A stretch of 64,000 nt of DNA from Hyaloscypha bicolor E (taxonomy: Eukaryota; Ascomycota; Leotiomycetes; Helotiales; Hyaloscyphaceae). Shown piece by piece: positions 12,453 to 24,712 of the stretch. Numbering within the stretch: the stretch's first letter is position 1; every line of letters starts with the position of its first letter. The DNA is taken from positions 132,208 to 196,207 of the forward strand of contig NW_020194692.1 of assembly GCF_002865645.1 (NCBI RefSeq). Direction: 5' to 3'. Position numbers and translations under genes: made by a program. Below the pieces are notes generated by a model, which made no database searches, had not been told where the DNA came from, and saw only the letters and a list, made by a program, of their open reading frames with translations.

Positions 12453-13858
12453 TCAGTGTTCCGAGACGAAGACACCTGCCATACCCATTCCTGTTCCCAC
12501 ACACATCGACGTCACTGCTATCCTCTTATTCTGTCTCCGCAGCTCCGAGAGAGCAGTAACAACTTGGCGAGCCCCCGTGCAGCCCAACGGGTGTCCCAGA
12601 GCACTGCAAGAAAGTCAGCCCTGCACAACAACATTCCTGAAGGGGCACTTACATCGCACCGCCCCTCGGGTTAACCTTCTCAGGATCCAGCCCCAGCTTC
12701 TCCACACAATAAACCCCCATACTAGCAAACGCCTCATTAATCTCAAAGACATCCACATCCTCCACCTTCAATCCCGTTTTCCCAAGAATCTTGGGAATCG
12801 CATAACTAGGCCCAATACCCATGATCCTCGGCTCCAGCCCAACAATCGTGGCCGCTACGAACTTCCCCAAAATCTTCTGTCCCAATTCCTCCGCCTTACT
12901 TCTCTTCATCAACAGAACAGCAGCTGCACCGTCCGTGATCTGACTCGCGTTGCCGCCCGTCGTGGCACTAGGTTTCCACTGCGGGAACGCAGCTCGGATC
13001 TTACCCAGACTCTCTTTCGTCGTACCATACCTAACACCATCATCCCTATCCGCCAGGACCTCCTTCGGCTCCCCCGTCTTCGGGTCCTTAACCGTCACCT
13101 TAATCGGCACAACCTCATCCTTACTCCACCCCTCCTTCTGCGCCCGTTCCGCACGCTGGAAACTCCTCGCCGCAAACGCATCCTGCATCTCCCTGGTAAT
13201 CCCAAACTGTGCGGCAACATTCTCGCTCGTTTGCCCCATAGGCTGGAGATTCTGGCCTGCGAGAGCATGCTCGGTTATCTTTTTACTGAGGACTGGGGCT
13301 CCGTCGTCGGGGCATGTGGACATGGATTCTGCGCCGATGGCGATCCCGACTTCGATGGAACCGGCGAGGATCTGGTTGGCGATTTGTTGGACGGCGAGGA
13401 GACCGGAGGAACAAAAGCGGTTTGCTACACTGGCGGCGGTAGTTACGGGATAGCCAGCTGCGAGGACGGAAGAGCGTGCCATGTAGCCTTGGCCAGGGGC
13501 GAGGACGTTGCCGAGACAAACATCTTCGACGAGGGAGGGATCGAGGTTGGATTGCTCGCGGACGATCTGGGGGTGTTAGTTTGAGAGAAAGGAAGGGGGA
13601 GGAAACGTACGGTTAGCAGGGCGATGAGCAGGTCGTCAATGGGCGTGTCTTTAAGAGCACCCTTTTTGGCTTTTGTGAGAGATGTTCGTGCTGCGTAGGT
13701 GATTACCTGGTTCCTTTAGCTGGAGTTATCTACCTTAGGAGAGAAAGGGGACGCACGATATCATCTGGATTCTTCTGGAGGAGCTTTGCCCGTCCGGTTG
13801 ATTCTGAGAGGGGATTGAGGTGTGCAAGCACGGAAGAGAGTCGTTGCGTAGCTGCCAT
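12453..13858 (-). CDS. pot1: Peroxisomal 3-ketoacyl-CoA thiolase with PTS2
   Basis: Cleaves 3-ketoacyl-CoA to acetyl-CoA plus shortened acyl-CoA, the last step of beta-oxidation. Minus-strand exons are 13858-13757, 13706-13611, 13566-12653 and 12603-12453, giving 420 residues, close to yeast Pot1. The N-terminus MAATQRLSSVLAHLNPL carries a perfect PTS2 (R-L-x5-H-L, residues 6-14), which places it in the peroxisome matrix. The acyl-accepting cysteine is Cys118 in NRFCSSG. Further thiolase motifs are NASQITDGAAA, INEAFASMG, His375 in ALGHPLGCTGARQ and the proton-donor Cys405 in CVGTGMGMAG. The last intron has to be removed to reach the ALGHPLG block. The gene is divergent from the acyl-CoA synthetase at 14300, with which it shares a promoter and pathway. 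Confidence 0.95.
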
Positions 13859-14299
13859 ATTTGCTATTACTACAAAATCCACAAAAGAACCTCAATTTTT
13901 CAATCAAAAAGACGAATGGACGAAAACAACAAAAATATTATACAGAAGAAAGACAGACGTCGTCGCCGCATAAATCCTCATCCCCACACCCCCACTTGAT
14001 CCCGGTGTTTCGCCCACATGTGGGGCCTCGCCTCCCCTGCCCGTCCCACCTCACCAACCAGCAGCCTGCATCTTTCGCGGTTAAAATACACGGCAGTCAA
14101 TAACTCACTTTTGAAATTGCAAAGTAACTCAAAATCATAACCGCCGCCCGAGGCCCGCTTACGAGATTGCCGAGCGCTGAGAAATATCTGGTCCTCGGCT
14201 TCCCCTCCCCTCTTTTCTGCTGATTGATCATACGTTGTTGGCTGAGTTGAAAGTTGACTCGTGATTTGACGCATTCGGGTTGTTGACATAGAGAGAGAC
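13859..14299. promoter_or_regulatory. Bidirectional promoter of thiolase and acyl-CoA synthetase
   Basis: A 441-bp gap separates two divergent start codons of one pathway. It contains CCGAGG at 14148-14153 and CCTCGG at 14193-14198, an inverted pair of the 6-bp core that FarA/FarB-type Zn2Cys6 factors bind in Aspergillus fatty-acid-induced promoters. That both genes are induced together by fatty acids is inference from the motif and arrangement. Confidence 0.65.
14148..14198. promoter_or_regulatory. Inverted pair of CCTCGG fatty-acid response cores
   Basis: CCGAGG (14148-14153) and CCTCGG (14193-14198) are seen directly, separated by 39 nt and roughly equidistant from both genes. The role in fatty-acid induction is established for Aspergillus FarA/FarB sites and inferred here. 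Confidence 0.6.
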
Positions 14300-16441
14300 A
14301 TGGATCCCGTTACGGCCGTTGTAGGAACTAGTGCCGCGTTGGCGGCCGGGGCGTACCTGAATGCGAAGTGGTCGGTTGGCATCGATGTAAGGAATTTGCA
14401 ACATGATCGTGCTTGGGGGAAGCGATTGGGGGCTTTGATTGAGGCGTTGGGGGATACGGTGACGATTTATCATATGTTTGTGAGGGTAAGTCCGGAGGTT
14501 GAGGCGCTTTGGTTTGAGGGAAAGACTTGGAGCTATGGGGAGTTGAAGAAAGGTGAGCCTTCATCCGATTTTCCGTAGAATATGGGATATTAATGACTTT
14601 TAGATGTCGATCGACTTGCTGCTTTCTTGGAAGCCGAAGGGATCAAGAAAGGAGAGAGTGTTGCGGTGTTTACGACGAATTCGCCAGAGATGTATATCAC
14701 CGTCTTGGCTTTATCGAAGCTGAGTGCTGTTGCTGGATTGATCAATATCAACCTGAGAGGTGTGTCCTGGATCGTTTTCAACAGCATCTCAAACTGATTT
14801 TCGAATAGACGACACACTGAAATACTGTCTCGAGGTCTCAACAGCCAACACCATCATCTCCACCCCCGACCTTGCCAGTTTCGTCGTGGGAGACAGACGA
14901 CACTTCACTCTCAACCTAGGAAACTTTGATGGCATTTCCCCCCTACCAAATACGTCCATCACCTACCTCACCTCTAACGACCTTCCCACGCCAGCGACCA
15001 TCTCACTCCCGGCAAAAGCAACACCCCGTGACCTCTCCGCTCTAATCTTCACCTCCGGAACAACAGGCAAGCCCAAAGCCTGCGCAATACGCAACCACCA
15101 AATGTGCGTAACTGCCACGCCCACCTCGCGGGACATGTCAAACCCAAAGAAGTACTTCCCTCTCCGGACGTACTCACCCCTCCCTCTCTTCCACGGCACA
15201 GCATTCTTCACCGGAATCTGCGCCTCCCTCGGAGCCTCTGGGACTTTGTGCCTCGCAAGGAAATTCTCCTCATCAAGATTCTTCAAAGACGTAACGGAAT
15301 GCAAAGCCACACGTATCCTCTACGTCGGCGAACTATGTCGGTATCTCGTCACCAGTCCTCCGGGCCCTTATGATAAAGCACATAACTGTATCGTTGCAGC
15401 CGGGAACGGTCTCCGCGGCGAGATATGGGAGAAATTCAAAGAACGGTTCAATATCCCTGAGATTCGAGAGTTTTACCGCTCCACGGAAGGCCTTGCAAAG
15501 TTTGATAATATGGGTTCTGGTGCGTGGGGAGCGGGGAAGGTAGGCTTTGCAGGGCCGATAAGGCGGTATATGGAGACTGATACCTTTATCATTAAAGTTG
15601 ACGAGTCGACTGGAGAACCTTGGCGTCATCCTACTACTGGATTCTGTGAAAAGGTTGGACTGGGCGAGCCAGGAGAGGCTATTGGGAGAGTAAAGAGTAG
15701 AGCGCTGTTGACGGAGTATCTGAATAACGCGAAAGCGACGAACGAGAAGCTCCTGTCTGATGTTTTCACGAAAGGGGACATGTGGCAGAAGATGGGGGAT
15801 CTGGTGGTGATGGAGCCGAGTGGGTGGGTGAGGTTTCACGATCGGATGGGTGATACTTTCAGATGGAAGGGCGAGAATGTTAGCGCGGGCGAGGTGAGAG
15901 ATCATATTGCCAAGTTGGTGGGGGTGCAGGATGCGGTTGTTTATGGGGTGAAACTTGCTAGGTAATTCCTCCTCTTGAACAGATCTGAAAAGTAGTTGCT
16001 GACACGAATAGCTACGACGGCCAAGCAGGAGCCGCAGCCCTAACAATCGATGCCCCAGAAGGCCTGTTCATGAAAGACCTCTACGTGAGCCTCAAGAAGA
16101 CCGGTCTCCCAGGCTATGCCATGCCCCGTCTTATTCGAGTTACGAAAGAGTATGTCGGCCCCATTTCTCTTTCCCACGCCTTTTCTCTCGCTCTCCTACC
16201 CCTTTCCCCTGCGAGCTTGAGACCACAACCCTCACCCTTCAAAATAAACAAAGGCTGACAACAGCAAACTAGAATCGAAGCCAACGCAACCTTCAAAAAG
16301 TCCAAGAACGACTTGATCAAGAAATCTTGGAAGCAAGCCGAAGCAGGGACGGATAAGTTGTACTGGCTTGATGGGCAAACTTACAGGCCTCTGGATGAGG
16401 TCGCTTGGGGTGGTATTGAGAGTGGGAGGGCAAAGTTGTGA
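14300..16441 (+). CDS. fat1: Very-long-chain acyl-CoA synthetase / FAT1-type, C-terminal PTS1
   Basis: AMP-forming enzyme that activates long or very-long-chain fatty acids to CoA esters, feeding beta-oxidation. Exons are 14300-14552, 14604-14759, 14809-15961, 16012-16149 and 16273-16441, giving 622 residues, the usual FATP/FAT1 length. The adenylate-forming P-loop FTSGTTGKPKA lies near residue 217, the FATP-type FYRSTEGLAKFDNMG near 357, and the hinge region RFHDRMGDTFRWKGENVS near 480. A hydrophobic N-terminal segment (VVGTSAALAAGAYL) may anchor it to membrane. The last three residues are AKL, an accepted PTS1 variant, so peroxisomal location is likely. The assignment as FAT1 rather than another VLACS-family member is by resemblance only. 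It is divergent from thiolase over a shared promoter. Confidence 0.92.
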
Positions 16442-17064
16442 GGGGAAGGGGAAGAGGTGAGAGTGAGAGAAGAGAAGGCGCAGGATGAGGCCCTATTAGC
16501 CGGATTTTTCTCCTTTTCGTGAGGGTTGACGTCTTCGCATTGTGTCGATAAGAGCGATGGATTGCAGGACCTGACGGCGGTTCTTCAACAGTTAAATAGA
16601 GGAGATCTTGAGAAATGGATGTGTAGAATAGTGACCCTCGTCTGGCTTCTAGACCTTGTATTGAAATCAACAAAGAATCACGTGAGGAGTTGCCCCTAAA
16701 ATTGGAAAGTTCAAACAAGACGGTCTGCCCAGGGAATGTGAACAGTTGTGTTCATTACCCTTCCCTAAGGTTCCGGAGTGTTAGTATGTTCTAGCAGCAT
16801 AGATCAACAAGGCCGATCTATCTCCTCTCTTCCCCCACACTCAAAGTCAGCTCTCCAGTTCGAAGGGCTCGAGTAGGGAATAGCAAGTATTTTATTTTAT
16901 TTCACTCTGGACTACACAAGTACTGTACCGTATTTGTCTACCCTGAGGTCATCGATCCAATACCACACACCAAAGAGCACATCTCATTCGATAGCCACAC
17001 ATCTGAACCCAAGCGTTGCTCCGTCGCTTCGCTCCCTCTCTCCCTTGCACCCCGCCCACGCTTA
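16442..17064. other. Intergenic, no gene seen
   Basis: This is the 3' flank of the acyl-CoA synthetase, AT-rich toward its end. No coding signal; it ends at the inverted-repeat element beginning at 17065. Confidence 0.45.
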
Positions 17065-17508
17065 CGAAGATTGCGGCATAAAGTGACGGGATTACAGGGC
17101 ATTTGTACCGCAAGTCCACTTTCAGGCCACTTTCTACTACACTCACCCACTAAAGTCCCCTATATTTCCAGGCTACTCTCCTATAAGCACGCTATAAACT
17201 ATAAACAAGGGGTACCACACCTTTAGAAGGCATATCCCCTGTACTTACAGGGGCAGACTCGCTAAAGGGTCCTATAATAGCTCTCTCACAGCGCCCCAGC
17301 GCTACGGTTGCTCCGCCAGCAACACCATAACCCTTGAAGATTTTCCACCACCTTGGAAATGTCTCACAGCCCTTGTTTTAGGGGTTCAGGCCTAGAGTTA
17401 CAAGGCTTATAGCAGGCGCAGTACCTTAAGCCACACCCTGGAGTCCGCTAACACCCCTATGCGAGTGTAAATGCCCTGTAATCCCGTCACTTTATGCCGC
17501 AATCTTCG
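17065..17508. mobile_element. MITE copy 2, 40-bp perfect terminal inverted repeats, TA flanks
   Basis: A 444-bp element has perfect 40-bp terminal inverted repeats at 17065-17104 and 17469-17508, beginning CGAAGATTGCGGCATAAAG. TA dinucleotides flank it at 17063-17064 and 17509-17510. The interior is non-coding and has several CCTATA/TTATAG blocks. The perfect repeats suggest a recent insertion, probably mobilised in trans by a Tc1/mariner-like transposase that I do not see in this window. Confidence 0.88.
17469..17508 (-). repeat. Right terminal inverted repeat of MITE copy 2
   Basis: Exact reverse complement of 17065-17104 over 40 bp. Confidence 0.9.
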
Positions 17509-17622
17509 TACCTAGCTGGACACGATACCCTCTCCTCGCCTTGCGCCGCCTGCTAAAGCAGGTCAAGAAGTCTATCCTCACCACGCCATCTCGATGGCCT
17601 CAGCCCAATTATCCACTCACCA

Positions 17623-18071
17623 CGGAGATCGCGGCACAAAGTATCGGGAATACAGAGCATTGGGGGACTTTTAAACCCTCTAGCGTACAGATCAAGATAG
17701 CAAACTCGCTACAAGACCCTATATTCCAGGCCGTTCCCCTAAAAGCAGCATTTACGCCTTCGACAAGGGCTATTCCACCTTTCCAGGGCTTCGCCTCTGT
17801 ACTTACAAAGGAGTTATCACTAAGGAGGCCTATAATACCTACTCGTTGAACGTCAACGCCCTAGTTACTCCTTTAATAACGCTATAACCCAAGAAGAATC
17901 TACTTATCCCCTGTGAAACCTCTTATAGCGCCTCTGTACGTCGATTTAGGGAGTACGGTCTGGAGTTATAGGGGCTTATAGCGAACTCTTGCCCTAAATT
18001 CGTACCCTGTAGAACCCCAAGTGTCAAAATGTCTTGTATTCTCAATACTGTACTTTATGCCATTGTCTCTG
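17623..18071. mobile_element. MITE copy 3, diverged, next to copy 2
   Basis: About 449 bp, collinear with copy 2: shared blocks include CCTATATTCCAGGC, CTGTACTTACA, CCTATAAT and GAGTTATAGGGGCTTATAGC. The ends are degraded inverted repeats (left CGGAGATCGCGGCACAAAGT; right, reversed, GAGACAATGGCATAAAGTAC). The right TA remains, while the left flank is changed. It is an older copy lying about 115 bp from the young one. Boundaries are approximate. Confidence 0.72.
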
Positions 18072-20500
18072 TACCCTCTACCCTCCCCCTCATAGTTACC
18101 AATATCCAGATAAACCCCTCCATCCCCTCTACTACATCACCTGCAGCACCCCGCTCAACACTTGCTTTGCAGCGGCGTGCCATCCCATTCCGTCAACCGA
18201 TCTGCATCCACGCTCCCTCCACCGCCCAAAGGATATTAGCCACCCCACCAACCGGCCAACCTACCAATGAACTAACCGGGGCAAGCTAGGTTACTAGTAT
18301 AATATATATATATAAATATAAATATTCATCTAGTATATAGAGAGGGAAGAGAGGGTCCGTTATAATGTAACTGCGCGTTTATGGGGATTAGCTTCGTGAG
18401 AGATGGATATATAGCGAGCAAGGTTGGCGGATGGGGGGATATGATATAATTTGTGACGGCGGGATCAATGCAATGGTCGAAGGCTCAAAGTTCAAAGAAT
18501 CTCATGTATTGGAAAATACTAAGCTATGGAACAAAGTAGGGAGGATGCCTCGACATTTAGTATTGTTCCGTCCAAGCAATTCTGGCTTAGCTTCGTTTTG
18601 TGCCTGTTTCCGATATCCTGTCCTTGGCAGATCATGCCCTTACGCCAGCCGTCACATAATTTGATATACTTTCATATACTTTTACATACTTTTACATACT
18701 TTTACATACTTTTACATACTTTTACATACTTTTACATACTTTTACATACTTTTACATACTTTTACATACTTTTACATACTTTTACATACTTTTACATACT
18801 TTTACATACTTTTACATACTTTTATATACTTTCCTATATACTTTCCTATGTTTTCATATACTTTATATGCCTTATATAATACCATAAAATTCAATTTGAT
18901 TCGCGTAATATAAGCGGTACTCCGGTATAACTAGTTTAATATCAGGAGACATACATACATACATAAATCAAACAAAACCAAGAAAAAAGAATTAGATAAG
19001 TAATCGCGAGAAAGGCATTATGCCATCAAGTCCCAAACTACTCTACTCTGCCCTCTACACTCCTTTCCCTCGCGCCCCGCTCGTGTCGGATTTAGTATAG
19101 TAGTATATCTATCCATAAATATATACTCAAGACATCGCATCATATCATATCGTACTAACCAAAGATTGCTCACAGCGGGTGCACAGCGACATCGATTTGC
19201 ATCGGTATCAATCCAAGGCCTTGGATTTGAACGTGGAAAACCCGGGAATACAGACTAGTAATCAAGGAAACGGATACTAACTATATCGCATGTCGGAGAT
19301 ATACTGTATCGCAAGGTTTCTGGAAGGCAATAACTCTGAGAAAGCGGGAAAGATGCTGAGTCTGGCTTTGCAGAGGGGCAGGTGGGGTGAGTAAGGGGAG
19401 TGAGGGGATAGGTGAGGATGACGGGGCAAGTGGAGTGTAAGTAAGAATAGCTCGATCAAGAAAGGCGACTAGCTCTCCCTCCCTTTCCTGCAGAAACCGA
19501 ATGAAAGGCAGCGAAGAATTTTCAGTGTACTTGTACTATATAGCACGGCCATTGTCTCGATCCCTTCATACTAGTTTTTAAACCCGTGTTGAAGCTCAAA
19601 CGATGAATCTCCATGTATATGTAATGTCCTCCCTCGGGTCCCTCTTCCCGATCTGTGGTTCCCCATCACTGCACTCTTCTCAATCTCTCACATTCGATCC
19701 CTGATCACATACACCCGCAACACACGAATACTAGCACTAGCCAAACAGCCAGAACCATGCCAGTCGTCCTTGTCCACTTCATCCATCAGCCCGGTGTCGG
19801 CTTAAACCCCAACCCCAACCCCGGCTCGCCCACGCCCACGCCCACGCCCTCACACTGGCTCCGCCCGTCGAACTGCAACACCTGTCTCCCACGACCCAGG
19901 ACCTCCCATCGACATGCGACACGCTCGCCTGATCGACTATGCCTACCGACTGCAAAGCGCAGCCGTGCATTGGCGCGATGTCGACGTGTTTCCTGGTAGT
20001 AGAGCAGCCCCCGGGGCGCCGCAAGAGATTCTCGTGATGGATTAGGCAGGGTTGCGAGGCGTCTTCTCGTTGATGAATCAGAGGGATTACTTAGTTGTTG
20101 GCATGAGGAGGGACAAGCGGATAATCGTTCCCTTGGTGATTGCGGAGGGTAGAGGATAGTGCGTGGATACGGAGAGAGGAAGGCGGACGATGGCTGAAGG
20201 AGTTTGATTTGACGGGGGTTTGTTTCTGGAGAGCAGGTTGAGGGGATGCGTCTGAGAGGGTCTATGTTGTGATAGTATGTCTAAGGTGTGGATGGATATC
20301 ATGGAGAGGCACAGGCATGACTCTGATCTGAGGAACTTCAGCTTCAATGCTTTCAATGAGAGCTCCCTGAATTGGGAAAAGATGCAGGATGTGAAATGCG
20401 GTCTGTCTGTGTTACTTTCATTGTCAGGTGGCAATCAGTGGATCTGAGAGTAAACCCCACACTGTTCACTAGAACACATTGGCCATCCAAACTGTGCTTG
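18072..20500. other. Gene-poor AT-rich segment with minisatellite
   Basis: No gene seen. It contains a TA-rich run near 18296-18340, the 10-bp minisatellite at 18664-18850, ACATACAT repeats near 18948-18965, and a short C-rich run of CCCACG units near 19828-19850. Confidence 0.5.
18664..18850. repeat. 10-bp minisatellite, 14 perfect TTTACATACT units plus degenerate edges
   Basis: Fourteen perfect copies of TTTACATACT occupy about 18681-18820, with diverged units (TTCATATACT, TTTATATACT, TTCCTATATA) on both sides. An open frame reads through with a 10-residue period, but this is a by-product of the 30-nt phase and not a gene. Confidence 0.92.
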
Positions 20501-23500
20501 TTTTTTGGTGATCAATGAGCATGAATCCGTACTGGTCTTGACCCTGGATTTACTGACGCTGGGAGAACCTTCTCCATCTTTCCTTCAGAGTGGAGAGGTA
20601 AGTCCTCGTACCCCACCTCCAAAGGCAGCAAAATCGAGAATCGCTTGGCCGAGACGAGAAAAAAGTAGACAAAAGAAACAATTTTCTCTTCCGTCTCTGA
20701 AAGCACCCAAAGCTCGGAATGAATCCAGAATTCGATCTCGAGGCGCGACTAGATTCCGCCTCGCAGTACTGCTCTCGAGGGATCGATGACAGCGACATCG
20801 GAGGACCAAGCCATCTCTCGTGGAGCTGGAACCAAGTTTTGTTTCCATTGCAGAACGAAAACCAAGATCCGGAGAGTTTGGAATCATGCCCGCCCGCGGG
20901 AAGCCACCTATTAAAAAAAGGATGATCCATTGGGCACTGGCACAATCGTTGGGCTTTCATACGAAAGCTATTTCAAAATTCGGAGTTGAGACAACGCTCT
21001 CCGATGCGGTGCAACGATGTCTAAAATCTGCGGTGGTAGAGATTGGTCTAGAGAATGGTCTAGAGGTGCGGTTATTCAAGGCAAATTGCCTTCGTTGCAT
21101 TGCCAATCGGGTTTTCTGGAGGCGTCTGCATCCCCTGTAGCACCGAGACTGCTTGCTTTTTCTTTGAAGACTGCATTTGCATGTTTGGTTTCGCTCAAAG
21201 TGCGGTTTCGAGGCCAGTCAGTTGTGTGACTTGTGACCATGGAAATCCTCCGAGGGCCAGGGAAGTCCATGGATAAATCGAATGGAAACTGCAGCCACTC
21301 AACAGCGTGCCGAAATTGGAAGGGGAAAGCAAACAAGAAAACCAGGGCAGGCCTCGGGTGTTAAAGAGGAGACGTCGATCACCAGCCTCACAATCACTCT
21401 CCAGTCTTAACCGAGCAATTGGCCAACATCACAGCAACATCGAGATCTGGATCAGACTCAAACGAGCCATGTGCCACACCGCCCTGTTTCTGGGGTCTAA
21501 GTTCTAACTTTAAATATACGGAAGCAAGCGACGTCGTACAAGCCTCATCGTCGATCTCCATGTATGACAACTCGCATCAAGTGACGCATGTCAATTGGAG
21601 AGCAAACCTCCTGCACTTGCATGGAAAGCCTCGATTCGATGACATTCAGTAGGAATGCGATTTGCTGTCAGGAGCCAAGACCCGGTAAGGGGAACTCGTG
21701 CCGAAGACGACAATGTTGGAAAAAGATGTGCGACAGTACTGTACTGAGATCGTGAGATTAATTCTGAAAGGGCCGAAAAGCGAGACAGAAAGAAAGGGCC
21801 GAGACCCAAATGGCCTGCCGAGCCATGTGGGGGGTCCAAAGTGATCCTGAATGAGATTGCGTTTCTGCCGTCCCGTGGCATCGTCCGCAGGGTGCTGGAT
21901 GGTGTGAACCACAGGCTCGCCAGCAGCCCGGTTTCCGACCCCAATGATTGCTGTCGTGTAACGGCTGCGGCTTAATTATCCCAGTGAAAGCCTCGAGCTG
22001 GCCCAGGTGGATGGGTATTTGCAGGCTGCGGAGAGCTTTTCCGGGGGAGGGGGTGAGGTTGCAATTGGGTTGCATGGAGTTGCTGGCTTGGTCGTTCGGA
22101 GGATCTCGTGCCGGTTTTGCCAGATAGAGTTGATTTCAGATCACGATGCCTCGGAGCTGTGCTGCTGGCGGAGTGCCAGAGAGGGCGTAGGATTCTTGGT
22201 TGGGTGTTTGAGGATGCCTGTGATCTGTGTGCGATCTAGGGTTGCACGTTCTGAATCCGGCTGATGAACCAACGCCGATAACAAACCGGAACAGGCTTTT
22301 GAGATTGTTTGCTCGTCTGGAGCGTCCCCAATGGCCGTTTACCAACTGCCGCAAACAGATGTCGTGGACTTATCGTCGCGTGGGCAGGCAAGTTTGGTTC
22401 TCGGAGATTTGTTGATCTGGCAAACACAGTCTCTTGGCAAGATGGTCTCGTGGCGATATTCGAGGGGGGCCCCATGGAGACTGATAGGCTGACAGCGGAT
22501 GTACCCGAACCTTAACTCTGATCGTCTCGACTCTGGGGAATCTTCCAGGTTCGATAAATTGGGATGAGAAAGATGGCGACTTCGGGCTAGATATGGACGC
22601 CGGTGGAGATTTCTAAGTCACGTTATCTCAAAATCAGATAACATCGACGATGTCAAAATTGCCAATTCGGACAGCATCCAATGGGGTTCGCGCTCGTGTC
22701 CTACTCTACCGTGACTGTGTGCTCAAGGCTGGGGATCCGAGGGTGGTGGCGCACTCGTACAGACGATCCGTCGTCGCTTGACCAGGAATTCGCAACTGCA
22801 GGGATGCGGGATGGCTTGCTTCTTTTCAGGCCAAATAATTCCAAGTTTTGATCTCGATCCTGTGCAGGCGCCCGCCTCATCTCCAATCTCGCCACTGTGA
22901 GCTACTGTAAGTGAGTGTGGTTTGGTCTGACCACCACCCCGTTTTCTGGTTTGGGGTGGCCAGTGGCACTCAACCAACCTGGAACAGCCGGCCGCTGAAG
23001 AGGCCCCCAGGGTTGCCGAAAGCGGGTACTGGTCAGTCACTGGTGTGGCCACCCGAGGCAGCCCCAAGGCCCATTGCAGCACACCCGTTCGTCCTCCAGG
23101 AACAAAACAGTGCTCGATTCCAGGAATTCGGATCTTCAATGTGGGCGACCCAGCCTCCGGTTTCCGTGGTCCGGTCCGCAGCAAGCATCGTTGCCCCCCA
23201 TCCGTTCGAGGAAATGACGGCCGTGTGACGGTGTGAAGGACTGTGACCCGTCCTCGGGGTCAGCGAACGATGATTCAGCTTCACAGAGCTGGCGCAGTAC
23301 TGTAGTCAGTTTTACTCGAGTCATGTAGAATGAAGGATAAACGAGGTGGCGACTCGCGGGGTGACAAAGTCTGGGGGGGTCTGGAGAGATGCTGCAGTTG
23401 GCACGGGAGGAGAACCGTGGACGATACCGTTTGCGGCTCGCTTGCAGCAGAAAGTGCGGCACATGTTTTGTGAGTCGTGACCCGTCGAAATCCCAGATTT

Positions 23501-24712
23501 GTGTTCCAGGAGTTGTCAATGTGCCATCCAGGTGTCAGCGCCTCCTCGGCTACTTGGGGATTAGCGTGAAGAAGTCCAGGAGAAAAAGAAGCGGATTTCG
23601 CTGGGCTCTGGGGGGGGGGTTCACGCCCGTCCCAGACAGAGACCAGTGTCTTTGTGGAGACATTTCGTGGGGGGGGGGGCAGCACGGTAACAGCGGTTTT
23701 GCCTGGGATGGGTGCTGCTGTGATTCGTCTGGACTCTGGAAGAGAGCAAAGTGGTGGTAAGCTGAGAAAAGGAATCATATCCTTCGCAAGGACACTTACT
23801 CCGTAGGACAGGTCACAGCTGTCAGGGGGGAGCCCACGAGTCCACGAAAGTTGTGCTGCGGTTGCTGCAAGATAATATACCGGCACTTCTCTGAGATTGA
23901 ACAGCTTCAGTCAACCCGCCGAACCCGCCGCGTCGCCGACATTGGCTGTCCAGTGTCCGTCCACTCTTCCGCTCTGCAGTCTCCACCAGGCAGCCTCCAG
24001 CTGTTTGTCGGTAAATGAGTTGCAGCTTGCAATCCGGGGCGAGGGTGCAGCAGGGCCATGAAACCTCATTCATTCCGGAGCGATCAGGATCGGGATGCCG
24101 ACTCGCATCGCAACCGAGGGCTCGGCCAGCCGCCCGCCAGCCAGCCAGCCAGCCAGCCTCCGCTGCACGAAAGAAGCAAGCACGGCAAGCATTGGTGGTG
24201 GGGCCACTCGGCTCTGGCCCGCGTTGGCGGGGAAGAAAAGAAGCTCGAAAGCTTCCAGGACAGGGGCCAGGGGGCGGGCTGCGTCACCGGGCTTTCGACC
24301 AATGGCCGGATGCGGATGCTGGTGGTTTTGGAGTTTGGAAATTGGGGATTTGAAGGTTTTCGCAGGGAAAACGTTCGGTCGATTTGTCATCGATGCAGTC
24401 GCCAGGGCCGCCTGGTCGAGTGGGAGCCGGGTGTCCAATGAGAGATAGTGATGGGCGTCTGGCACAGGGGCCTCAAGTTGACGATCCTGCACTAGACGTG
24501 ATCTACGAGCGAAGGAATGGCCTGACTTCTCTCGACCTTCGAGAATAGGAGACGAGCAGGGGGCGGCTCTCTGTGCGGTGCGTCGTGATGCCGGACTTGA
24601 TGCGGAGCAGCCTCTGCCGTGCAGCATCGTGGTGGTGAAGCACAGGGCAACAGAGCAGAGCACACAGAGCAGAGCAGAGCAGTTTATGTTGAACGAAGAC
24701 GTCCGCACAAAG

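Noticed and set aside
12577..13584. Long plus-strand open frame of about 335 codons
   Set aside because: It is the antisense shadow of the thiolase exons, with no domain.
18526..18879. Open frame encoding a 10-residue periodic peptide
   Set aside because: It is fully explained by the 10-bp minisatellite read in one phase.
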